NCBI GenBank assembly: GCA_963772065.1 | Contig: CAVYVZ010000010.1 | Coordinates: 1,240,001-1,304,000 of the forward strand | Direction of reading: 5' to 3' | DNA: 64,000 nucleotides | From: CAVYVZ01 sp963772065 | GTDB taxonomy: Bacteria; Acidobacteriota; Vicinamibacteria; Vicinamibacterales; UBA2999 | In this document: positions 18,702-24,962 of the stretch, piece after piece | Numbering within the stretch: the first letter of the stretch is position 1 | How the letters are laid out: each line of letters starts with the position of its first letter | The notes under the pieces: model-generated | The model's database searches: none | What the model was told of the DNA's origin: nothing | What the model saw: only the letters and a program-made list of their open reading frames with translations | Made by a program: the position numbers and the translations under genes

Positions 18702-20021
18702 TCAGTGATGCGATCCGAACGTCGGATGCTTCGCCCGCCACGCCGCCGGCAGCGTGCACCGCCCCTCTCGCACGTGCGCCTCGTACTCCGGCTTGAACAG
18801 CTTCATGGTCGTCAGCACGGGCGTCGCCGCGGCATCGCCGAACGCGCACAGCGTCTTGCCGACGATGTTGCTCGAGACGCCGAAGAGGAGGTCGAGGTCC
18901 TTCGGCCGCCCCTCGCCCTTTTCGATGCGCGTCAGGAGCTTCAGCAGCCAGTCGGTTCCCTCGCGGCACGGCGTGCACTTGCCGCACGACTCGTGACGGT
19001 AGAAGTGCAGGAGATTCATCGCGAGCCACACCATGCACACGGTGTCGTCGAGCACGATGATGCCCGCCGACCCGAGCAGCGATCCGACCTTCTGGATGGC
19101 GTCGAAGCTCGCCGGCGTGTCGAGCTGCTCGGGCAGCAGGATCGGAACCGACGACCCGCCCGGAATCACCGCCTTGAGCGGCCGGTCGTCGAGCATGCCG
19201 CCGGCGAACGGCTCGCCGTAAATCAGCTCGCGCAGCGTGGTGTGCATCGAGGCTTCGTACACGCCGGGACGCTTCACCTGACCGCTCACGCAGTACAGCT
19301 TGGGCCCGCCGTTCTTCTCGGGACCCAGGCCGGCGTACCACTCTGCCCCGCGATCGACGATGAGCGGCACGTTGCACAGCGTCTCCACGTTGTTCACCGC
19401 CGTCGGCGCGTTATAGAGCCCTGCGACGGCAGGAAACGGCGGCTTGATCCGCGGCTGCGCGCGCTTGCCTTCCAGTGATTCGATGAGCGCCGTCTCCTCG
19501 CCCGCTTCGTACGCGCCGGCGCCGCGATGCAGGTAGACATCGCAATCGAAGCCGCTGCCGAAGATGTTCTTCCCGAGGTACCCGGCCGCGTACGCCTCGG
19601 CGAGCGCCGCCTCCAGGTGCTGCTGCACGTGATAGAACTCGCCGCGGATGTAGATGTAGGCCACCTTCGATCCGATGGCGTAGCAGGAGATCGCGCATCC
19701 CTCGACGAGGAGGTGCGGGTTGCGCTCCATCAGCAGGTGATCCTTGAAGGTCCCCGGCTCGCTCTCATCGGCGTTGCAGCAGATGTACTTCGGCTTCGGC
19801 GTGTCCTTCAGCACGAACTGCCACTTCATGCCGGTCGGAAAGCCGGCGCCGCCGCGGCCGCGGAGGCCCGATGCCTTGACCAGCTCGATCACGTCGCTCG
19901 GCTTCATCGTCGTGACCGCTTTGCGCAAGGCCTCGTAGCCGCGGGCGCGCCGGCGGTAGAAATCGAGCGTGAACGAGTCGGGCTCGCGCACATGCGGGAT
20001 GAGGACTGGTTCGTAGGCCAT
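18702..20021 (-). CDS. nuoF: NADH-quinone oxidoreductase subunit F
   Basis: NADH-binding flavoprotein subunit of complex I, 439 residues from the ATG at 20019-20021. It shows the glycine-rich NADH/FMN motif GLRGRGGAGFPTGMKW and the second loop GAGAYEAGEETALIESLEG. The N3 cluster ligands are in ESCGKCTPCREGT plus a later Cys in VGKTLCAFGD. It overlaps the nuoE stop (TGATG). Together with NuoE it would accept electrons from NADH, normally passing them to NuoG, which is not encoded here. Confidence 0.97.
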   Translation of the reverse strand: MAYEPVLIPHVREPDSFTLDFYRRRARGYEALRKAVTTMKPSDVIELVKASGLRGRGGAGFPTGMKWQFVLKDTPKPKYICCNADESEPGTFKDHLLMERNPHLLVEGCAISCYAIGSKVAYIYIRGEFYHVQQHLEAALAEAYAAGYLGKNIFGSGFDCDVYLHRGAGAYEAGEETALIESLEGKRAQPRIKPPFPAVAGLYNAPTAVNNVETLCNVPLIVDRGAEWYAGLGPEKNGGPKLYCVSGQVKRPGVYEASMHTTLRELIYGEPFAGGMLDDRPLKAVIPGGSSVPILLPEQLDTPASFDAIQKVGSLLGSAGIIVLDDTVCMVWLAMNLLHFYRHESCGKCTPCREGTDWLLKLLTRIEKGEGRPKDLDLLFGVSSNIVGKTLCAFGDAAATPVLTTMKLFKPEYEAHVREGRCTLPAAWRAKHPTFGSHH

Positions 20022-20624
20022 CAGGTGTTCCACACCCCTCGCCCTTCGACTTCGAGGTGGCAGCCGGTGAGGGCGGTGATTCCCTTCGAGCGCAGATCGG
20101 CGACGAACTGGCCCACACGTTCCGGCGCGAGGCACTCGTGCCAGTCGTCGTTCACCATGACGACCGGCGCGCGATCGCACGCGCCGAGGCATTCCACCTC
20201 CATGAGGGTGAAGGTCCGCGTGGCGTCCGTCTCCCCGGGATGGATGCCGAGCGCCGCGGTCAATTCCTCGGTGACCCGCTCCGCGCCGCGGAGCGCGCAG
20301 GACAGCGTGCGGCAGACGTTCAGCACGGTACTTCCCGACCGGCTTCGTGTAGAACATCGTGTAGTACGAGACGACGTCTTCCACTTCCGCCGGCGTACAC
20401 CCGATCTGCTGCGCCACGTGCCGCATGCCCGCGCGGCTGACGTAGCCCTGCTGCCCCTGAACGAGATAGAGCGCGTACAGAATCGCCGACTTCCGCCGTT
20501 CAGGAGGGTAGCGGCGCACCACCTCGTCGAACTTCGCCTGATTCTCGGGCGTGAACGTCACCGGCTCGCCCGGGTCTGCCAGCGTCCGTTCCGACTTGTG
20601 GAACCGGGCCGGCGCGTAGTCCAT
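20021..20624 (-). CDS. nuoE: NADH-quinone oxidoreductase subunit E (one frameshift)
   Basis: 2Fe-2S thioredoxin-like subunit of complex I. The N-terminal part carries RYPPERRKSAILYALYLVQ and VEDVVSYYTMFYTKPVGKY. The frame then changes near 20328, where one extra C interrupts the join to VLNVCRTLSC. The C-terminal part holds the four cluster cysteines as CRTLSC and CLGAC. I chose the ATG at 20624; a GTG at 20642 overlapping the nuoD stop would add six residues. About 200 residues when repaired, slightly longer than usual. Confidence 0.9.
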
Positions 20625-20638
20625 CTTCGCGTGAAAGC

Positions 20639-21820
20639 TCACCGGTCCACATCTCCCATCACGATGTCCGTGGACCCGATCACGGCGATGACGTCGGCAA
20701 TCATGCCGCCGGCGATCAGCTTCGGCAGCGCCTGGCAGGCGAGAAACGCCGGCGGGCGCATCTTGATCCGCCACGGCCGGTTCGTGCCGTCGGACACGAC
20801 GTAGACGCCGTGCTCGCCGCGCGGCCCTTCGACCGGAACGTACGCATCCCCTTCGGGCACGGTGAAACCCTGTGAGTAGATGAGGAAGTGCTGAATCAGC
20901 GCTTCCATCTCGGTGTAGACCTTGTCCTTCGGCGGGGGCACCACGCGCGGGTCGTTGCACGCCCATGCTCCCGCGGGCGCGATGCGCTGGATGGCCTGCC
21001 GGCAAATCTTCGCGCTCTCGCGCATCTCCGCCACGCGGACCCGGTAGCGGGCGTACACGTCACCCTCGGTCGCCGTCGGGACGTTGAAGTCGTAGGTCGG
21101 GTAGGTCAGGTAGGGGAACACCTTGCGCACGTCGTAGGTCGACCCCGATGCGCGCGCGATCGGCCCCACCAGCCCCCAGGCGACGGCGTGCTCCTCCGAG
21201 ATCTGGCCGACGTTCTCGGTGCGCTTGAGAAAGATCTGGTTCTTCGTCAGCAGGTCTTCGTACTCGTCAAGCTTGTGGGGGAAGCGGTCGAGGAACGCAT
21301 TGACCGCGTCGTGGAAGCCGCGCGGCAAATCCTCGCGGAGTCCACCGACGCGGATGTAGCTGGGGAACATCCGAAACCCCGCGACGAGCTCGTTGATGTT
21401 CAGCAGCAGCTCGCGCTCGCGGAAGCAATACATCATCACCGACACCGCGCCGATCTCCATGGCGTGCGTGCCGAGCCAGACGAGGTGGCTGCTGATGCGC
21501 TGCAGCTCCGCGATCAGCACGCGGATCTCCTGCACGCGCTGCGGCATCTCGAGGCCGAGCAGCTTTTCCACGCTCATGGCGAAGGCGAGGCTGTTGGACT
21601 GCGCGGCGAGATAGTCCATCCGCTCGACGAGCGGAACCACCTGCTGCCACTTCTTCTGCTCGGCCGTCTTCTCGATGCCGGTGTGCAGGTACCCGATGGT
21701 GACGTCCGCAGACTGAACGACCTCGCCATCGAGCTCCAGCACCAGGCGCAGCACGCCGTGCGTGCTGGGGTGCTGAGGCCCCATGTTGACGGTCATCGTC
21801 TCGGTACGAAGTTCTGGCAT
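20639..21820 (-). CDS. nuoD: NADH-quinone oxidoreductase subunit D
   Basis: 49-kDa quinone-site subunit of complex I, 393 residues, a separate protein and not fused to NuoC. The N-terminal MTVNMGPQHPSTHGVLRLVLE and the following TIGYLHTGIEKTAE are the family signature. The catalytic histidine and tyrosine region and the C-terminal IGSTDIVMGDVDR end are intact. It begins with ATG 27 bases before the gmhA stop on the same strand, so a repeat-rich gap separates it from gmhA. Confidence 0.97.
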   Translation of the reverse strand: MPELRTETMTVNMGPQHPSTHGVLRLVLELDGEVVQSADVTIGYLHTGIEKTAEQKKWQQVVPLVERMDYLAAQSNSLAFAMSVEKLLGLEMPQRVQEIRVLIAELQRISSHLVWLGTHAMEIGAVSVMMYCFRERELLLNINELVAGFRMFPSYIRVGGLREDLPRGFHDAVNAFLDRFPHKLDEYEDLLTKNQIFLKRTENVGQISEEHAVAWGLVGPIARASGSTYDVRKVFPYLTYPTYDFNVPTATEGDVYARYRVRVAEMRESAKICRQAIQRIAPAGAWACNDPRVVPPPKDKVYTEMEALIQHFLIYSQGFTVPEGDAYVPVEGPRGEHGVYVVSDGTNRPWRIKMRPPAFLACQALPKLIAGGMIADVIAVIGSTDIVMGDVDR

Positions 21821-21829
21821 TTCAGACCC

Positions 21830-21889
21830 GGCTTACGACTCAGGGCTTATGGCTCATGGCCCTGAGCCTTGAGCCCTGAGCCTTGAGCC
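21830..21889. repeat. GAGCCTT/GAGCCCT word repeat at the gmhA-nuoD junction
   Basis: Repeated GAGCCCTGAGCCTT words with an exact 8-bp stem (CTCAGGGC at 21839-21846, GCCCTGAG at 21859-21866). The gmhA stop codon lies in the loop, and the last dozen or so residues of GmhA are written by the repeat. It may end or attenuate transcription between gmhA and nuoD. Confidence 0.75.
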
Positions 21890-22482
21890 AGTTCGTTTTC
21901 CACGAGCTCGCAGAGAATGTGCAACAGGGTTCTGTGCACTTCCTGTGCGCGCGCCGTGTCGGCCACGGGAACGTTCACGTGCACGTCGGCGCGCCGGCCC
22001 AGCTCGCCGCCGTCGCGGCCGGTCAAGCCGATCACCGTCAGGCCCCGTTCGCGTGACGCGGCGACACCGGCGAGCACGTTCTTCGAATCGCCGCTCGTCG
22101 AGATCGCGAGGGCGACATCGCCGGGACGCCCGAGCGCGTCGACCTGCCGGGCGAACACCCGCTCGAAGCCGTAGTCGTTGGCCACCGCCGTGAGGATGCT
22201 CGTGTCGGTCGAGAGCGCAACCGCTGCAATCGCCGGCCGCTCGCGCTCGAGACGGCCCACCAGCTCCGCCGCCATATGCTGCGCGTCGGCGGCGCTCCCG
22301 CCGTTGCCGAATACGAGCACCTTCCCGCCGCCCTGCACCGCCTTCGCCATCGCGGCCGCCGCGGCAATCACCGGCGCGGGATCCTGCCGCCGCATGTGGT
22401 CGTGCGCCGCGGACGTGGCGGCGAGCACCCGCTCGTAGAGCGACGCCTGCTCCACCGGCCCCGAGCGCACTCGAGGGGCCAT
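21847..22482 (-). CDS. gmhA: Sedoheptulose 7-phosphate isomerase
   Basis: SIS-domain enzyme that makes D-glycero-D-manno-heptose 7-phosphate, the first committed step to ADP-heptose for LPS, in the cytoplasm. The substrate-binding segment FGNGGSAADAQHMAAELVGR, the phosphate loop ISTSGDSKNVL and the late EVHRTLLHILCELVE helix with its catalytic histidine region match GmhA closely. Length of 211 residues is slightly above the usual 190-200, because the tail (QGSGLKAQGHEP) is encoded by a word repeat. It lies inside the nuo operon, 4 bases after nuoC. The next enzyme of its pathway, hldA, is at 2.8 kb. Confidence 0.9.
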   Translation of the reverse strand: MAPRVRSGPVEQASLYERVLAATSAAHDHMRRQDPAPVIAAAAAMAKAVQGGGKVLVFGNGGSAADAQHMAAELVGRLERERPAIAAVALSTDTSILTAVANDYGFERVFARQVDALGRPGDVALAISTSGDSKNVLAGVAASRERGLTVIGLTGRDGGELGRRADVHVNVPVADTARAQEVHRTLLHILCELVENELAQGSGLKAQGHEP

Positions 22483-22486
22483 CGCG

Positions 22487-23035
22487 CTACTGCGGCTGCG
22501 CCCGCCGCGCGCGGTCCCGCTCGAGGTTCTGCCGGAATTCCTCCTCGCTGACCTCCAGCGGCTCGTAGGTCTTCGGCGTCTTCCGGATCTGCACGGGGTA
22601 GTCCTTGCGCAGCGGGTGCCCCTCCCAATCCTCCGGCATCAGGATGCGGCGCAGATCGGGGTGATCCTCGACGAAGATCCCGAACATGTCCCACAGCTCG
22701 CGCTCGTGCCAGTTCGCACCGGGCCAGATGCGGTGCACCGTGGGGATGCTGCCGCCGTCGGGGACGCGAACTTTGAGCCGAAGCCTGAACCGGTTGGCGA
22801 TCGAGACCAGCTGATAGACAACCTCGTACCGCGGCTCGCGCGGCAGGTAGTCGACGCCGATCACGTCGGCCAGAAAGTCGAAGGCGAGCGACGGCGTGTC
22901 GTGCAGCGCGCGCGCCGTCGGCACGAGATGCGCGGCGGGCACGTATATCGTCGGCGCGTCCACGCTCTCGCCAACCTCGTACGTGGCGCCCGGCACGAGC
23001 GGCGCGAGGGCGGCAATCACCGAGGCGGCAGGCAT
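22487..23035 (-). CDS. nuoC: NADH-quinone oxidoreductase subunit C
   Basis: 30-kDa peripheral-arm subunit, 182 residues from the ATG at 23033-23035, which overlaps the nuoB stop (TGATG). Diagnostic text is GVDYLPREPRYEVVYQLVSI, the WHERELWDMFGI segment and GHPLRKDYP near the end. The C-terminus ends in a charged tail. In this operon it is followed by gmhA and not directly by nuoD. Confidence 0.95.
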   Translation of the reverse strand: MPAASVIAALAPLVPGATYEVGESVDAPTIYVPAAHLVPTARALHDTPSLAFDFLADVIGVDYLPREPRYEVVYQLVSIANRFRLRLKVRVPDGGSIPTVHRIWPGANWHERELWDMFGIFVEDHPDLRRILMPEDWEGHPLRKDYPVQIRKTPKTYEPLEVSEEEFRQNLERDRARRAQPQ

Positions 23036-23505
23036 CACGTGAGCTTAGACTGACTGATTTTCTGCTGCAGCTGCATGATCCCGTAGATCACCGACTCGGG
23101 ACGCGGCGGGCAACCGGGGATGAAGACGTCGACCGGCACGACCTGGTCGACGCCCTGCACAATCGCGTAGTTGTCGAAGACGCCCCCGACCGACGCGCAG
23201 GCGCCCATCGAGATGACGTACTTCGGCTCCGGCATCTGGTCGTAGATGCGTCGCAGGGCGGGCGCCATCTTGCGCGACAGGCGGCCGGCGACGATCATCA
23301 GGTCTGCCTGCCGCGGCGACCCCCGGAACACCTCGGCGCCGAACCGGGCGATGTCGTACCGCGAGCAGCTCATCGCCATCATCTCGATCGCGCAGCAGGC
23401 CAGGCCGAACGTCACCGGCCAGATCGCCGACCGCCTCGCCCAGTTCACCACCTTTTCCACGCTCGTGGTGATGACGGGAATGTCGATCTCGGATTCCAGG
23501 CCCAT
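23035..23505 (-). CDS. nuoB: NADH-quinone oxidoreductase subunit B
   Basis: Subunit carrying the N2 4Fe-4S cluster next to the quinone site, 156 residues from the ATG at 23503-23505. The cluster ligands are visible as the tandem cysteines of FGLACCAIEMM and the cysteines of SMGACASVGGVF and VFIPGCPPRPE. A longer in-frame reading to the left of this start would run through nuoA and is rejected. It follows nuoA by 20 bases. Confidence 0.97.
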   Translation of the reverse strand: MGLESEIDIPVITTSVEKVVNWARRSAIWPVTFGLACCAIEMMAMSCSRYDIARFGAEVFRGSPRQADLMIVAGRLSRKMAPALRRIYDQMPEPKYVISMGACASVGGVFDNYAIVQGVDQVVPVDVFIPGCPPRPESVIYGIMQLQQKISQSKLT

Positions 23506-23525
23506 GACAGCTCTCGATCGGGCGA

Positions 23526-23918
23526 CTACGCGGCGCGGCGCGCCGGCCGACGCGCGGGACGCGCCACGGGGCCCCAGTCGAGCACGCCCTTGCGCCACAC
23601 GTAGATGTAGCCGACCAGCAGGATCAGAAAGAATGTGACGATTTGGATGAAACCCACCCAGCCGAGGTCGCGCAGCGCCATCGCCCAGGGGTAGAGAAAC
23701 GCCACCTCGATGTCGAAGAGGAGGAAGATCATCGCGACGAGGTAGAACTTCACCGACTGGCGTTCGCGGGCGTCGCCCACGGCCGGCATGCCGCATTCGT
23801 ACGGCGCGAGCTTTTCCGGTGTGGGATTCCGCGGGCCCAGCAGGAGGCCGAGGCCGATCATCACGCCGGCGAAGACCACCCCGAGCACCAGCATGATGGC
23901 GATGCCTAGCCAGCCCAT
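23526..23918 (-). CDS. nuoA: NADH-quinone oxidoreductase subunit A
   Basis: Small membrane subunit of complex I, 130 residues from the ATG at 23916-23918, with three helices. The loop after helix 1 has KLAPYECGMPAVGDARERQS, followed by FYLVAMIFLLFDIEVAFLYPWA, the NuoA signature with conserved acidic residues. The C-terminus is a proline/arginine-rich tail (ARPARRPARRAA). It is the first gene of the operon; its promoter should lie in 23919-24017, shared with the divergent glycosyltransferase-like gene. Confidence 0.96.
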   Translation of the reverse strand: MGWLGIAIMLVLGVVFAGVMIGLGLLLGPRNPTPEKLAPYECGMPAVGDARERQSVKFYLVAMIFLLFDIEVAFLYPWAMALRDLGWVGFIQIVTFFLILLVGYIYVWRKGVLDWGPVARPARRPARRAA

Positions 23919-24017
23919 CGTGTGTCCTTCTGCCGTGCTTGTGAAGAGTTTCCCAAACCCGTCCATGCTATCGAACGCCGACCTTGTGGTCAAATTCATG
24001 CCGGAGATAAAGGACTG

Positions 24018-24962
24018 ATGCGTCTCGCCTGGTTCTCCGCCTTCACTGCCCGTAGCAGCTCCGGCGCGACACGCCGCGAGGTGGGAATCGATCCCGCCAA
24101 CGACACGGCGCTGCTCATCCGCGCGCTCGCGGACCGGCACGACATCGCGGTCATCGACAGTTCGCGCGCGCACGATTTCGTCTGGCAGCACGCGCGACGT
24201 CCCTTCGATCTCTGCGTCTTCGAGGTCGGCGGCGCGCCGGCTCAGGACTTCATTGCCGCGTACGCCATTCACTATCCGGGGCTCGTCGTGCTGCGCGGTG
24301 TGCCGCGGCACGAACGCGTGCTTCCCGCGTCGCGGCTGATCGTCGTGCCGCACGAACCGGTGGCGCAGGCGATCGAGGACGACTATCCGGGCGTCCGGGT
24401 GCGAACCCTCACGCCTGGCGTCGAGCCGCTCGCGGCCGACGCGCCCGCGGTCATCACCGCGCTCCAGTGGCCACCCGACGGTTCCGCGCTCACGTACGCT
24501 CTCGCGGGTTTCGCCGCGGGCCGGGCCGTCATCGTCTTCGACGGCCCGGAGACGGCGGATTGGCCGTCCCTCGACCCGCAGAACTGGCAACCTAGGGGTC
24601 TGGCCCCTATGGTGCCAGGCCTCGATGGCGCGAAAGGCGAGACCTGGCACCATAGGGGCCAGACCCCAATCTGCGTCAGCATCGATCCGCGCGATGAAGG
24701 ACACTCGCGCCGCCTGGCGCTGCGGCGCCTCGAAGGAGATGCTGCGCTCCGTGCACGCCTCGGCGCGGCGGCGGAGGCATGGTGGCGTGAGCACGCCACC
24801 GTGCATCGGGCGGTCACAGGCTTTGAGATACTGCTCGAGGAGGCGCGCGCGCTGCCCGATCCGACCACGATGCACCCGGACGAGGGCATGGGCCTCGCCC
24901 GCCGGATCCTGGATGACTGCGGCCCTGGGCTGTGGACCCTCGCCCTCGGGCATTCGTCATGA
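24018..24962 (+). CDS. Glycosyltransferase-like protein with inserted palindrome
   Basis: A 314-residue protein starting MRLAWFSAFTARSSSG, the layout of GT4-type (GT-B fold) glycosyltransferases, with a mid-region VPHEPVAQAIEDDYPGV and a C-terminal helix pattern LEGDAALRARLGAAAEAWW like the end of group 1 transferases. The sequence between is weakly conserved, so the assignment is tentative. About residues 193-217 are encoded by a palindromic repeat element and read PRGLAPMVPGL...WHHRGQTP, unrelated to any catalytic motif. The stop overlaps the kinase start (ATGA). The ATG follows an AAAGGACTG ribosome-binding stretch. Confidence 0.55.
   Translation: MRLAWFSAFTARSSSGATRREVGIDPANDTALLIRALADRHDIAVIDSSRAHDFVWQHARRPFDLCVFEVGGAPAQDFIAAYAIHYPGLVVLRGVPRHERVLPASRLIVVPHEPVAQAIEDDYPGVRVRTLTPGVEPLAADAPAVITALQWPPDGSALTYALAGFAAGRAVIVFDGPETADWPSLDPQNWQPRGLAPMVPGLDGAKGETWHHRGQTPICVSIDPRDEGHSRRLALRRLEGDAALRARLGAAAEAWWREHATVHRAVTGFEILLEEARALPDPTTMHPDEGMGLARRILDDCGPGLWTLALGHSS
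24593..24667. repeat. Second copy of the GGTCTGGCCCCTATGG palindrome, inside a gene
   Basis: Arms at about 24595-24623 and 24639-24667 are inverted copies differing at one position, with a 15-base loop. They match the arms of the element at 11702-11781 almost base for base. The host reading frame stays open through the element, adding a peptide with the words LAPMVPGL and WHHRGQTP. The loop differs from the first copy. Confidence 0.9.

Noticed and set aside
18702..21005. Apparent NuoE-NuoF fusion of 767 residues
   Set aside because: NuoE is frameshifted; its real C-terminus with the cluster cysteines is in the other frame and stops at 20021, so the fused reading is an artefact.
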